This document shows positions 1 through 7,782 of a DNA stretch of 15,869 nucleotides, piece by piece. Made by a program: the position numbers and the translations under genes. The stretch comes from Bacteroidales bacterium (lineage in GTDB: Bacteria > Bacteroidota > Bacteroidia > Bacteroidales > UBA12077). The number at the start of each line of letters is the position of its first letter. The stretch's first letter is position 1. The stretch is taken from NCBI GenBank assembly GCA_030643125.1, contig DAOWML010000014.1, positions 1-15,869 on the forward strand, given 5' to 3'. The notes beneath the pieces were generated by a model. That model made no database searches. It was not told the origin of the DNA and saw only the letters and a list, made by a program, of their open reading frames with translations.

Positions 1-388
1 AACTTATTATGTTGCTAATCAATTGTTTGTAGTTGGCGGTTGTTAAATGCCAACTCATTATAGAAATTAAATATTCAACATTCAATATTCAATTTTCATT
101 ATTTCTGCGTATTCGACTTTCTTTTAACTTTTTTATTGATTATTGAGTGTTGTTTATTGAGTGTTTTTTCTAAATAACATCAATAGTTAATGTCGAAATA
201 AGTATTACCTACCTTATTCGACATAGAGCCTTTATTAAGCATTATTTTGATTTCCTCTTATCTTTTTTAATGTTTAGCACCAAATATCTATTAAAACTGT
301 AACTTTAGGCACTGATTAGTTACCTTATTATTATTCCATTATAAACCTACATTTTTTCTTCATCTAATTCTTCTGTTTTTCCCTTTAT
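1..388. other. Gene-free AT-rich intergenic stretch
   Basis: I see no credible coding frame here. The stretch holds a 7-bp inverted repeat AGTTGGC/GCCAACT (31-37 and 49-55, 11-nt loop), which may terminate a gene lying left of the window. It also holds short ATTCAA-type simple repeats around 65-100, a tandem pair of the 12-mer TTATTGAGTGTT (140-151 and 154-165) and a second hairpin at 190-224. Nothing more specific can be supported. Confidence 0.5.
190..224. repeat. Imperfect inverted repeat (hairpin)
   Basis: ATGTCGAAATAAG (190-202) pairs with CTTATTCGACAT (213-224) through 12 base pairs, with one bulged A and a 10-nt loop. The stem is not GC-rich and no T-run follows, so it is not a classic terminator. 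It could be a processing site or the remnant of a palindromic repeat. Confidence 0.5.
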
Positions 389-1012
389 TTATTTAATAAT
401 TTGAGATTCTAAAAGAGTTTTTACCAGTGTTTTTGCATACTGTTTAGATGCTGATTCGTATGAAGTTGGATCGGTGATTGAAGATTGACCTGACCATACT
501 ATAGCATCTTCTTTTGTAGAAGCAGAAATGTCAAATAACCGTGTTTCCAGCACATAAGACTGTTGTGTGCGATAATAATCCGGAGTGTAGGTATAACTAT
601 AACTTGAGTAAATATGCCTGCGGTATCGGTAATGCACAGGATAATAGGTATTTGTTCCACTCACATAAATCTCCTGGGTATTAATATCGACCAGTGAGGA
701 AACTAAAACTGCATCGTAATTACCGGATTTAATCCTTGATTCAATTTGCTCTTCAGTTAGTTCTGTCATATATTTAATAGGAGGAAAAAGTGTTAAGCTA
801 TTGCTGGCAGTGATGCCTTCTTCTTTAAGCATTTCGACAATCGTGTTTTCAAAAGTGGAACGGGCTTCCAGGTTTTTAGAAATACATATTACTAAGATAT
901 TCTCAAAATGTTTTCCCTGATAGTTTTCTTTAACCCAGGTGTAATTCATAGTGGTAGCGCAAGACCATAAAAATAACATGGCGATCATGATCAAAATAAT
1001 TCTATTTTTCAT
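389..1012 (-). CDS. Tyr-rich outer-membrane-type lipoprotein, function unknown
   Basis: The product is about 207 residues if translation starts at the ATG at 1012. I prefer that start because it opens directly into a lipoprotein signal, MKNRIILIM...FLWSC, with the lipobox Cys at residue 18; an upstream in-frame ATG at 1060 would add 16 residues. After the signal comes an alpha/beta region containing NYDAVLVSSLVDI, then a Tyr/Arg-rich stretch (YYPVHYRYRR, then several YxY repeats), then LETRLFDI...VWSGQSS and a C-terminal helix. This layout recalls small Bacteroidota lipoproteins of the DUF4136 or related type, which often have an aromatic insert and a 'W-G' segment near the end, but I cannot assign a family firmly. 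It is probably anchored in the outer membrane facing the periplasm. The gene is monocistronic as far as the window shows, and no clear promoter box was found upstream. Confidence 0.7.
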   Translation of the reverse strand: MKNRIILIMIAMLFLWSCATTMNYTWVKENYQGKHFENILVICISKNLEARSTFENTIVEMLKEEGITASNSLTLFPPIKYMTELTEEQIESRIKSGNYDAVLVSSLVDINTQEIYVSGTNTYYPVHYRYRRHIYSSYSYTYTPDYYRTQQSYVLETRLFDISASTKEDAIVWSGQSSITDPTSYESASKQYAKTLVKTLLESQIIK

Positions 1013-1275
1013 AATGTTAAGATTTAGTAACATAATTAAATATTTATTTCTCGGGATCAATTAGTAATTCTTATTAGTAAATTTCTGAAAACTTTAATAT
1101 AGGAATCTATTACAAAACCTTTTTTTATCAAAAAAATCATTTAATCTATATACAAATATAAAATATTTTTCGGTCAGATAGAATTAATATAAATAAATTA
1201 AAGTGAAAATAAAAAGATAGATCAATTTACATAGATTGTAAGGCTAACGGGCCTATGGCAGGTATTACGATACAG

Positions 1276-1351
1276 TTTTGACATTTTTTGTTATTTTTAA
1301 ACTTTATTAACGGATGATAATGAAACAGGGCGGAAAACCCGCACGGCTTCA
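1276..1351. repeat. Direct repeat, left copy, bracketing mazEF
   Basis: Bases 1276-1315 are identical over 40 bp to 2135-2174. Similarity continues to 1351 (versus 2203) through AATGAAACAGGG and a small G-run/C-run hairpin, with a 3-bp and a few 1-4-bp differences. The two copies are in the same orientation and about 860 bp apart, with the complete toxin-antitoxin pair between them. Confidence 0.85.
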
Positions 1352-1488
1352 AGCCTGCAATCCGTTATAGTGCCATTCCGCTAAAGCGGACTTTCATCTC
1401 TTCTTTCTCAAAGGGGAACTGCGTTTACGATCTCATTACCCACAATATAAAAAATCGGAAATCACTTAATTAGGTTGAAAAAATGTAT

Positions 1489-1496
1489 TAACTTTG
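1489..1496 (+). promoter_or_regulatory. Probable Bacteroidota -7 box for mazEF
   Basis: TAACTTTG fits the Bacteroidota sigma factor -7 consensus TAnnTTTG and lies 25 bases before the mazE ATG, giving a leader of about 20 nt. The expected -33 TTG is not clear; the nearest candidate is TTA near 1466. The leader is A-rich and has no Shine-Dalgarno sequence. Confidence 0.4.
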
Positions 1497-1521
1497 TAAT
1501 TACAATTTAAAAGTAAAAGTT

Positions 1522-1767
1522 ATGGATATTTCAATTATTCCAATAGGTAATTCAAAAGGTATAAGATTGAGCAAAACTCTGCTTGAAAAGTATAACATAA
1601 AAGATAAAGTTGAGTTAATACTTGAGAAAGGTTATATCATTTTGAAACCAAAAGTAGAACCAAGAAAAGGTTGGGAGAAAGCTTTTAAGAAAATGCATGA
1701 GAGTGGTGATGATAAGCCATTAATGAATGATGTTTTTGAAGACGAAAATTTTGAAGAATGGCAATAA
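1522..1767 (+). CDS. mazE: MazE/AbrB-type antitoxin
   Basis: This 81-residue protein is the antitoxin of a type II pair. Residues 1-45 form a SpoVT/AbrB swapped-hairpin DNA-binding domain, with the recognisable IPIGNSKGIRLSKTLLEKY segment followed by the V-E-L...I-I-L-KP beta strands. Residues 46-81 form an acidic, Trp-containing tail (GWEKAFKKMHESGDD, ending FEEWQ) of the kind that wraps around the toxin dimer and blocks its RNA site. It overlaps the toxin gene by 10 bases, so the two are translationally coupled. By family precedent the MazE-MazF complex would repress its own promoter at about 1489; the small palindromes upstream are possible operators. Assignment is by motif and by the partner gene. 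Confidence 0.9.
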   Translation: MDISIIPIGNSKGIRLSKTLLEKYNIKDKVELILEKGYIILKPKVEPRKGWEKAFKKMHESGDDKPLMNDVFEDENFEEWQ

Positions 1768-2081
1768 ATCAGTATGAAATTGCATTAGTTAATCTTGACC
1801 CGACAGTTGGGAGTGAGATTAAGAAAACTCGTCCATGTGTGATAATTTCTCCTAACGAGATGAATAAGTATCTTAATACTGTTGTAATTGTACCAATGAC
1901 AGGTAAATCAAAGAAATATCCAACCAGAGTTCCTGTGAAACATAATAGTAAAAAAGGTTGGATTGTACTTGACCAAATTAGAACAATTGATAAGCAAAGA
2001 ATTATAAAGACACTTGATAATTTAACTGAAAAAGAAATTGAAGTAGTTAAACTGAAACTTCAGGAAACTTATATTGACTAA
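1758..2081 (+). CDS. mazF: MazF/PemK-type endoribonuclease toxin
   Basis: This 107-residue protein has the full MazF/PemK fold. It starts with YEIALVNLDPTVGSEIKKTRPCVIIS (residues 6-31), which carries the conserved Gly, Lys and Arg-Pro of the S1-S2 loop. The TVVIVPMTGK strand follows (41-50), then GWIVLDQIRTIDKQRI (67-82) with the Asp-Gln-x-Arg signature. MazF enzymes cleave single-stranded RNA at short sequence-specific sites; the target sequence here cannot be predicted. The length is normal and the reading frame intact, so the toxin is probably active. The ATG lies inside mazE, and the mazE stop is 10 bases in. The pair is flanked by direct repeats, suggesting acquisition as a cassette. 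No third gene belongs to the operon. Confidence 0.92.
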   Translation: MAINQYEIALVNLDPTVGSEIKKTRPCVIISPNEMNKYLNTVVIVPMTGKSKKYPTRVPVKHNSKKGWIVLDQIRTIDKQRIIKTLDNLTEKEIEVVKLKLQETYID

Positions 2082-2134
2082 TTTTTTATACAGTGGGTAA
2101 CAGCAGGTCAAACTAAAACCGGGTTTTGGTGGTA

Positions 2135-2203
2135 TTTTGACATTTTTTGTTATTTTTAAACTTTATTAACGGATAATGAAACAGGGTGAAAATCCCGGCT
2201 TCA
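2135..2203. repeat. Direct repeat, right copy, bracketing mazEF
   Basis: Bases 2135-2174 are identical to 1276-1315 (40 bp). Similarity then continues through AATGAAACAGGG, a GGG/CCC mini-hairpin and GGCTTCA to 2203. It begins about 50 bases after the mazF stop. The rest of the 210-base gap (2082-2291) holds no gene. Confidence 0.85.
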
Positions 2204-2291
2204 GTTTACCCACGGCGAACCGTTGGCAATAATTTAAATAGTAATCTCCCCTGGGTTCAAGGTTCTAAAGCAATAAATGTTATTTTGGATT

Positions 2292-2768
2292 TTAGATTTT
2301 TGTCTCTCCTTTTCTGATAAAAAAGATACTGAGCGAGATGAGAAAAATAGAAACCGGAATCAATGCCATTTGCCAGTTGTAATGTCCTTCGTTTTTAAAG
2401 ATTTGTTCCACAAACATTACTACCAGAGTTGTAAGTAATGTTTCCCAAAGAATCAGTTTTAATTCTGTAAAGTTTTCTACTTGTAACCAATTCGGTGTTA
2501 TACCTTCCAGTGCATTTGAAAGCTTAGATTCCGGAAGAAAAAGTTGGGAAAATCCCAATGAAAAGACAATAAAGAGAAAGCCAAAAAGAAACATATCTAA
2601 TGCGTGCAACAGTTTTAAACCTGGATAAGACGCAGTACCCACTTCACCAGAAAATACGCCCAGAGCCCCTTTGCTCGAATAATAAATTCCAATTCCTATA
2701 AAAATCAAAGCAATTAACTGGGAAAAAATAATAGGAAGTGCTACAACAATTTTATAATATAGTTTCAT
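2292..2768 (-). CDS. UPF0114 (YqhA-like) inner-membrane protein
   Basis: This 158-residue integral membrane protein has four hydrophobic segments, roughly 7-28, 54-75, 103-120 and 134-151. The HALDMFLFGFLFIVFSLGFSQLF segment followed by NWLQVENFTELK is typical of the UPF0114/YqhA family, and the length fits. The family's biochemical role is poorly defined, so no function is assigned. It is transcribed leftwards, on the same strand as the next gene (2867-3997) about 100 bases upstream, and may share its transcript. The start is the only sensible ATG and leads directly into the first membrane segment; no Shine-Dalgarno is seen. Confidence 0.8.
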   Translation of the reverse strand: MKLYYKIVVALPIIFSQLIALIFIGIGIYYSSKGALGVFSGEVGTASYPGLKLLHALDMFLFGFLFIVFSLGFSQLFLPESKLSNALEGITPNWLQVENFTELKLILWETLLTTLVVMFVEQIFKNEGHYNWQMALIPVSIFLISLSIFFIRKGETKI

Positions 2769-2866
2769 GGCCGTTTGTTGTTAGAATGTTTTCGTAATAC
2801 CAGATATTGAATTTAATAAATAAAAATAGTGTTTATCTCAAGAATATTTAGCCTCTTTTAACATCA

Positions 2867-3997
2867 TTATCTCTTTTTTCTTTTCCCTTGAGACTTGCCT
2901 GATCTACTAGTATTAGTTCCTTTACTATTTGATCCTTGGTTTCGTGATTCTCTTGTATTTGTTTTATTTGAGCTTGATTTATTGTTGTTCGACTTTTGAG
3001 TGTTCGACGGTCTGGTGCTCTTATTATTTGAGCTATTAGCTGGTCTGCTTTGTTTTGTATTTGTGTTTGAATTTCCTGAAGAAACAGAACCCCTGGTACT
3101 TTTTACCTGGGTATTTCCTTTATTTTGATTTGAAGAGGGTTTCCAATCACTTTGAACTGGTTTACCTGTTGATTGTCTTGTGCCTGTTGATTGTTTTGTA
3201 TTATTTGATTTTACATTGCGAGTATTCGTAGTGTTTGAATTACGAGTATTAGTTGTGCCCCTTTGTCTGTTTAAATCTTGCCTGTTATTTACACCGGCAT
3301 TCCTTGTGTTAAATGACTTATTAGGATTCTTTTTCCCGTAATCGTTACGCCTTGTTGAGTTATGTATTGTTACAGAAGTATGACTTCTTCGTACTGTTGT
3401 ATGGCGATAAGTATTATTTACACTTATATGAACACTAACATTCCTACGATATACATGTGGAGGGAAAGGATGCCATGGACTATAGTAAGGAGGATAATAC
3501 CCCCAATAATATGGTGAATGCCATGGATTATAAAAGGGACTCCAGAAATAAACAAAAATCACTGGAGGATGAACATAAACAGGTTCAATTATATAATCAG
3601 GACCATACATATACACATCGCCAACAACCTGAACCTGAGTTTCACCTTTATCATCTTTTTCAACATCTATCGTCGCAACATCCTGATAAAGGTCATCACC
3701 TAATACTGACTGAATGGTAATCAAAAAAGTTTCATCTTTTGAGTTTTCTACTACTCTTAGATAATCCACTTCTCCATCTTCATTTAAATCTAAATTAGAT
3801 ATTTGAGTTTCAGGGTCATTTAATCTTTTCTCAAAATCTTCCAGATTTTCACATTCCCCAAATAAAGAAGCAATAGCTTCTAAATCAAGATTATCACTGA
3901 TATCCGAATCTTTGGCTTCTACAGTAGTAATGTCTTGAGCAAACGTAGCTTGAGCTAATATTAATAGTACAAGTATACTTTTTATTAGTTTTTTTAT
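2867..3997 (-). CDS. Secreted EF-hand-like protein with disordered basic tail; apparent ATA start
   Basis: The frame continues upstream of the first standard start (GTG at 3769) to an ATA at 3997, giving 376 codons. Starting there yields a textbook signal peptide, (M)KKLIKSILVLLILAQATFAQ then D. Next comes an acidic helix region and LDLNEDGEVDYLRV, an EF-hand-like Asp/Asn/Gly loop. A beta-rich part (about 76-120) follows, then a Tyr/Trp/Pro/His-rich segment (FWSPFYNPWHSPYYWGYYPP), and finally about 200 residues of Asn/Ser/Thr/Arg/Lys-rich low complexity ending GKRKKR. No ATG, GTG or TTG occurs in frame between an upstream TAA (4010-4012) and GTG 3769, and that GTG would cut the EF-hand motif and discard the signal peptide. 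A perfect AAAGGAGG sits 5 bases before the ATA. Either AUA initiates translation, or an ATG has mutated or been misread. Function is unknown; it is probably periplasmic or surface-exposed. Confidence 0.75.
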   Translation of the reverse strand: MKKLIKSILVLLILAQATFAQDITTVEAKDSDISDNLDLEAIASLFGECENLEDFEKRLNDPETQISNLDLNEDGEVDYLRVVENSKDETFLITIQSVLGDDLYQDVATIDVEKDDKGETQVQVVGDVYMYGPDYIIEPVYVHPPVIFVYFWSPFYNPWHSPYYWGYYPPYYSPWHPFPPHVYRRNVSVHISVNNTYRHTTVRRSHTSVTIHNSTRRNDYGKKNPNKSFNTRNAGVNNRQDLNRQRGTTNTRNSNTTNTRNVKSNNTKQSTGTRQSTGKPVQSDWKPSSNQNKGNTQVKSTRGSVSSGNSNTNTKQSRPANSSNNKSTRPSNTQKSNNNKSSSNKTNTRESRNQGSNSKGTNTSRSGKSQGKRKKR

Positions 3998-4002
3998 TAC
4001 GA

Positions 4003-4010
4003 CCTCCTTT
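4003..4010 (-). promoter_or_regulatory. Strong Shine-Dalgarno, AAAGGAGG
   Basis: Read on the minus strand, AAAGGAGG is followed by the 5-base spacer TCGTA and then ATA AAA AAA CTA. It decides the start of the 2867-3997 gene. Such a complete Shine-Dalgarno is unusual here, since most genes in this window have none. Confidence 0.75.
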
Positions 4011-4017
4011 TACTTAT

Positions 4018-4047
4018 TAAACTTATATTATTGCAAATTGTTCACAA
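4018..4047 (-). promoter_or_regulatory. Candidate Bacteroidota promoter for the 2867-3997 gene
   Basis: On the minus strand a TTG (4045-4047, within a T-run) is followed after 19 bases by TAAGTTTA (4018-4025), one base away from the -7 consensus TAnnTTTG. The predicted transcript would start just before the AAAGGAGG site. An alternative -7 match, TATCTTTG, lies farther upstream. Confidence 0.4.
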
Positions 4048-4472
4048 AAAAACAAAGATAGATTTCAGTACCAATATAACTTACACTAATAAAATAATCT
4101 AAACACAAACAAATTATTAATGCTAAACTATCAAACAAAAATTTGTTTTCCTAGTAATGAGGAACATTTTTCAAGTAGTTTTCACATTGTGTTTTGTAAT
4201 AAAATTACACTGCAAAAATCTCACCAATTAAGAGGTAATTGCAAATTATATTGTAAATCAAATACCTATTTACTTTTTTGCTTTTTGCAACTTGAAGAAT
4301 CAATTTATAAACAACTACAAAAAAGAAAATAACGCTTAAAATATTCACAGAATTTAGCTAAAATTGTATCTTAGATGTAAATTGTTTTAATTCTTTAAAA
4401 TGTTGGTAAAGAAATGCTGGAAGGAATTTCTAAAAAGGAATAATATCAACATTAAGTCTTAAAAATATATAT
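4048..4472. other. AT-rich divergent intergenic region before ccsBA
   Basis: This lies between the divergently transcribed 2867-3997 gene and ccsBA. A 70-codon plus-strand frame (4120-4332) has no family resemblance, no good start context and skewed composition, so I do not call it. No clear TAnnTTTG box was found for ccsBA, and the purine-rich AAAAAGGAA near 4432-4440 is too far from the ATG (about 30 bases) to act as its ribosome binding site. No palindrome of note was seen. Confidence 0.4.
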
Positions 4473-7400
4473 ATGAAAAAGTCATTTGGTTTTCTCTATT
4501 CAGCATGGTTTATGGGTGTTCTGTTTTTCGTTCTTATTGTATCGATGGCGGTCGCTACATTTTTAGAGAATGATTATGGTGCACCGGTGGCAAGAAGCAT
4601 AGTTTATAATACCAAATGGTTTGAAATAATATTCTTTCTATTAACAATCAATTTGTTAGGACAGATATTTAAAAATAAATTATATAAAAAGAAGAAAATT
4701 GCCGTTTTTCTTTTTCATTCCGCTTTTATAATTATAATTATTGGTGCAGGAATAACCAGATATATTGGTTATGAAGGAAACATTCATATAAGAGAAGGAG
4801 AAACTCAAAATCTTTGTTTCAGCGCTAAAAATTATATTCAGTTTGAAATTACGGACTTAGATGGCAATCAAATATTCTATGATGATAAAGAATATATTTC
4901 GCCAGTCGGATATAAAAAGAAGTATCAAAAAGATGTTACGGTTAACGGAATAAATTATAGTCTTAACTATGATCTCTTCTTATATAATGCTGCAGAAACA
5001 ATTATAGATCACCCTGCGGGAGAACCAATTTTATCTGTTCTTATCACTAAAGGAATGATGTTTAGAGAAACTCTCTTCATTAAAAAAGGAGACCTTTATG
5101 ACTTAAATGGATTTCTCGTTGGCTTTAATACAGATAAAGATTCATTGGATGTAGATATTAGTTTTGAAGAAGAAATCTTTTATATAAAAACAAAAAAAGA
5201 AGTTCGTGAAAGTAATATGATGACCCGAATGACTACTTCTCATGAGGAAGGTGTTAAATTAGAATTTAAACCAATGCAGATTTATGTAATTGATGATTAT
5301 CGAATAATTGTGCATGAGCAAAGCCCTAAAGGAATTACTCATGTTGTAACCGTTAACAAGAATGTTCAGAATACTAACGAATCTGCTATAAAGTTTGAAC
5401 TGGCTTATGGAAATAAAACTGAAATTTTATTTGCTTGGTTAGGAGGAAATCACGATGATGCTGTTTTAAAAAATGGTAATCATATTATAAAGGTTAGAGT
5501 TGGCAGAAGACTTTTTAAAATCCCATTCAGTATTAAATTAACTGATTTTACTATTGAAAGATATCCGGGTTCAAACAGCCCTTCATCATTTAAAAGTGAT
5601 GTAATATTGATCGATAATAAAGAAAACTACGAGAAACCATTTTTAATTTACATGAACAATGTTTTAAAATATAAAGCTTATCGTTTTTATCAGTCATCTT
5701 ATGATCAGGATGAGCAAGGAACTATTTTATCAGTAAATTATGATTTGGCAGGTATGTCTGTTACATATATAGGCTATTTTATTTTAATTATTTCTCTAAT
5801 ATTAGCTATGACGGGTAAACATACTTTATTCAGAACTGTAAATAAGAATTTCTTTAACAGAACTGTAAAATCAACAACAATATTATTACTCCTTATTTTA
5901 TCAAGTTTCTCTAATGTTAATGCTAATTCTGAAAAATTAGTTGTTGACAAATCTCATGCTTTTGAATTTGGCAAAATATTAATTCAGGATCAATCAGGAA
6001 GAACTGAGCCATTATATACTATGAGTAATGATATTTTGAGAAAAGTATCACGCGATACAGAATATAATACTTATAACCCGATGCAAGTATTTATGGGGAT
6101 TTTATTTGATTTTGAAAATTGGAAAGACGAACCATTTATTAAAGTTTCGAATAAAGAACTTCAAAAAACATTAGGAATTCGTAGTAATTACGCATCCTTT
6201 TCAGATATTGTTGATAAAAATAAAAATGCTTATAAGTTAAATCGTATTATCCAGAAAGTATACTCAAAACCACCGGGTCAAAGAAATAAATATGACAAGG
6301 AGGTAATCAAACTGGATGAAAGATTAAACATTATTTATATGATTTATTCAGGTGATATAATGCGAATATTTCCTGTAAATAATTCATCTGGTTCTTGGGA
6401 AACACCATTTGAAGCATATAAATATGGAAAATCAGATGAAGATTCATTGTATTTAAAAGGTATTCTCGGATTATATGCAGAAAGTCTTTTTTCGGCTTCA
6501 AAAGAAGAAAATAGCGAATATCTAAGCTCAATTATTAATTATCAACAAATAAATGCTAAATATGATTTACCAAATTCTTTAAAAATAAACGCTGAAATTT
6601 TCTATTACAAGTTTAATATCTTCAAAAAATTATTTCCCACTTATTCACTATTAGGCGTTCTCATCTTAATCATTTTTATTGTACAAATTATTAGTGGTAA
6701 AAATAATATGAAGAGCTTAATGAAAATATTAAGTTATGGAATTGGAATTGCTTTTGTTTTTCATACTGTGGGATTAATAATTCGTTGGTATATATCAGGG
6801 CATGCACCTATGAGTAATGGTTATGAATCAATGATATTTATTTCATGGGTAACCATTCTAGCCGGCTTTATTTTTAGTAAAAAATCCAGACTCGTTTTAT
6901 CAGCAACTGCTGTGTTAGCTTCATTAACACTTTTGGTAGCTAATCTGAGCTTCATGGATCCTCAAATTACAAATTTAGTACCCGTTTTACAATCCTATTG
7001 GTTAACACTTCATGTATCTGTTATTACTGGCAGCTATGGCTTTTTAGGTCTTGGAGCTATTTTAGGAATCATTACACTTATTTTATATGCTTTACAAAAT
7101 AAGAAAAATAGTCAGCGTATTTCTGATACGATAGATGATTTGACTGTTATTAATTATAAAACATTGACTTTAGGTTTATATTTCTTAACAATAGGCACAT
7201 TCTTAGGAGCAATTTGGGCTAACGAATCCTGGGGTAGATACTGGGGTTGGGATCCAAAAGAAACATGGTCGTTAATAACAATTATCGTTTATAGTTTTGT
7301 TATTCATTCAAGAATGATAAATTCTCTTAAATCAAAGTTCGCATTTAATGTAATGTCATTGTTCGCATTCTTTTCTGTATTAATGACTTATTTTGGTGTT

Positions 7401-7544
7401 AATTATTACTTATCCGGATTACACAGTTATGCTGGAGGTGATTCTGTTCCTATGCCTGTTTTTGTTTATATAAGTATAATGTCTTTAATTGGGTTATCGG
7501 GATTTGCATATTATAAATATACGGTTTGGAATAAGCTTTCATAA
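4473..7544 (+). CDS. ccsBA: CcsBA: fused System II haem exporter / cytochrome c synthase
   Basis: This 1023-residue inner-membrane protein exports haem and attaches it to CxxCH motifs of c-type cytochromes. The N-terminal ResB/Ccs1-like half has three membrane segments (about 12-30, 50-66, 76-95), a large periplasmic domain and another segment at about 430-450. After a hydrophobic stretch (468-482) comes a second periplasmic region (ILIQDQSGRTEPLYTM and on) seen in Bacteroidota versions. The C-terminal CcsA core (about 720-1018) carries the tryptophan-rich haem-binding WWD loop, W915-A-N-E-S-W...W-G-W-D-P-K-E-T-W932. The four expected histidines are present: H82 in membrane helix 3, H847 (WLTLHV), H945 (VIHSRM) and H984 (LHSYAGG). 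The spacing from H847 to H984 matches characterised CcsBA. The gene is intact and directly precedes the cytochrome b/Rieske/octahaem genes, whose eight c haems it is well placed to assemble. The ATG at 4473 opens straight into the first helix region. Confidence 0.95.
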   Translation: MKKSFGFLYSAWFMGVLFFVLIVSMAVATFLENDYGAPVARSIVYNTKWFEIIFFLLTINLLGQIFKNKLYKKKKIAVFLFHSAFIIIIIGAGITRYIGYEGNIHIREGETQNLCFSAKNYIQFEITDLDGNQIFYDDKEYISPVGYKKKYQKDVTVNGINYSLNYDLFLYNAAETIIDHPAGEPILSVLITKGMMFRETLFIKKGDLYDLNGFLVGFNTDKDSLDVDISFEEEIFYIKTKKEVRESNMMTRMTTSHEEGVKLEFKPMQIYVIDDYRIIVHEQSPKGITHVVTVNKNVQNTNESAIKFELAYGNKTEILFAWLGGNHDDAVLKNGNHIIKVRVGRRLFKIPFSIKLTDFTIERYPGSNSPSSFKSDVILIDNKENYEKPFLIYMNNVLKYKAYRFYQSSYDQDEQGTILSVNYDLAGMSVTYIGYFILIISLILAMTGKHTLFRTVNKNFFNRTVKSTTILLLLILSSFSNVNANSEKLVVDKSHAFEFGKILIQDQSGRTEPLYTMSNDILRKVSRDTEYNTYNPMQVFMGILFDFENWKDEPFIKVSNKELQKTLGIRSNYASFSDIVDKNKNAYKLNRIIQKVYSKPPGQRNKYDKEVIKLDERLNIIYMIYSGDIMRIFPVNNSSGSWETPFEAYKYGKSDEDSLYLKGILGLYAESLFSASKEENSEYLSSIINYQQINAKYDLPNSLKINAEIFYYKFNIFKKLFPTYSLLGVLILIIFIVQIISGKNNMKSLMKILSYGIGIAFVFHTVGLIIRWYISGHAPMSNGYESMIFISWVTILAGFIFSKKSRLVLSATAVLASLTLLVANLSFMDPQITNLVPVLQSYWLTLHVSVITGSYGFLGLGAILGIITLILYALQNKKNSQRISDTIDDLTVINYKTLTLGLYFLTIGTFLGAIWANESWGRYWGWDPKETWSLITIIVYSFVIHSRMINSLKSKFAFNVMSLFAFFSVLMTYFGVNYYLSGLHSYAGGDSVPMPVFVYISIMSLIGLSGFAYYKYTVWNKLS

Positions 7545-7623
7545 AAGACCGAATTTGCTTTTAATAATTTGAATGGTGTTTTTAATAAAATAGTATTAAA
7601 CTGAGTTCTATTTAAGATAATAA

Positions 7624-7782
7624 GGCTCTAGTTTAATATAGCGTGTAAAAATATCGGGCTAAAGCTCAATATTAATAAGAATTCCATAACCCCAGGCTTA
7701 AGCCTGGGGTCAGTGATGCGCTGCTTACAGGGCTTTAGCCCAAAATATTATACAGTTTTCAACGCTATATTAAACTAGAGCC
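7624..7782. mobile_element. 159-bp MITE with 20-bp TIRs and 8-bp target duplication (ISL3-like ends)
   Basis: The left end GGCTCTAGTTTAATATAGCG (7624-7643) is a perfect reverse complement of 7763-7782. GATAATAA stands immediately outside both ends (7616-7623 and 7783-7790), a clean 8-bp target-site duplication. The element has no coding capacity. Inside are a second inverted pair, GGGCTAAAGCTC (7656-7667) against GGGCTTTAGCCC (7730-7741) with one mismatch, and a central 22-bp perfect palindrome. Termini beginning GGCTCT together with an AT-rich 8-bp duplication are, from established knowledge, typical of the ISL3 insertion-sequence family, so a non-autonomous derivative moved by such a transposase is likely. 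No transposase gene occurs in the window. It lies between ccsBA and the cytochrome b operon and could fold into one long RNA hairpin. Confidence 0.88.
7689..7710. repeat. 22-bp perfect palindrome at MITE centre
   Basis: ACCCCAGGCTT is followed immediately by its exact reverse complement, AAGCCTGGGGT. It is the most GC-rich spot in the surrounding intergenic DNA. In RNA it would form a strong hairpin and could attenuate read-through from ccsBA, although no T-run follows. Confidence 0.85.

Larger units (their letters stand above)
1013..1521. other. Intergenic region with REP-like palindromes
   Basis: No gene is visible. The first half is very AT-rich. From about 1276 the region holds one arm of the direct repeat that brackets mazEF. 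Several small palindromes follow: GCGG-aaaac-CCGC (1330-1342), GGCTT-c-AAGCC (1345-1355) and TCCGCT-aa-AGCGGA (1377-1390). The mazE promoter lies at its right end. Confidence 0.5.

Noticed and set aside
190..224. Hairpin as a MITE like the one at 7624-7782
   Set aside because: The arms are short and imperfect and there is no matching duplication immediately outside them.
3457..3720. Plus-strand frames of 61-87 codons opposite the 2867-3997 gene
   Set aside because: They are antisense shadows of the aromatic and beta regions of a well-supported secreted protein.
4120..4332. 70-codon plus-strand frame in the gap before ccsBA
   Set aside because: No family resemblance, no ribosome binding site or promoter box, and composition like the surrounding non-coding AT-rich DNA.
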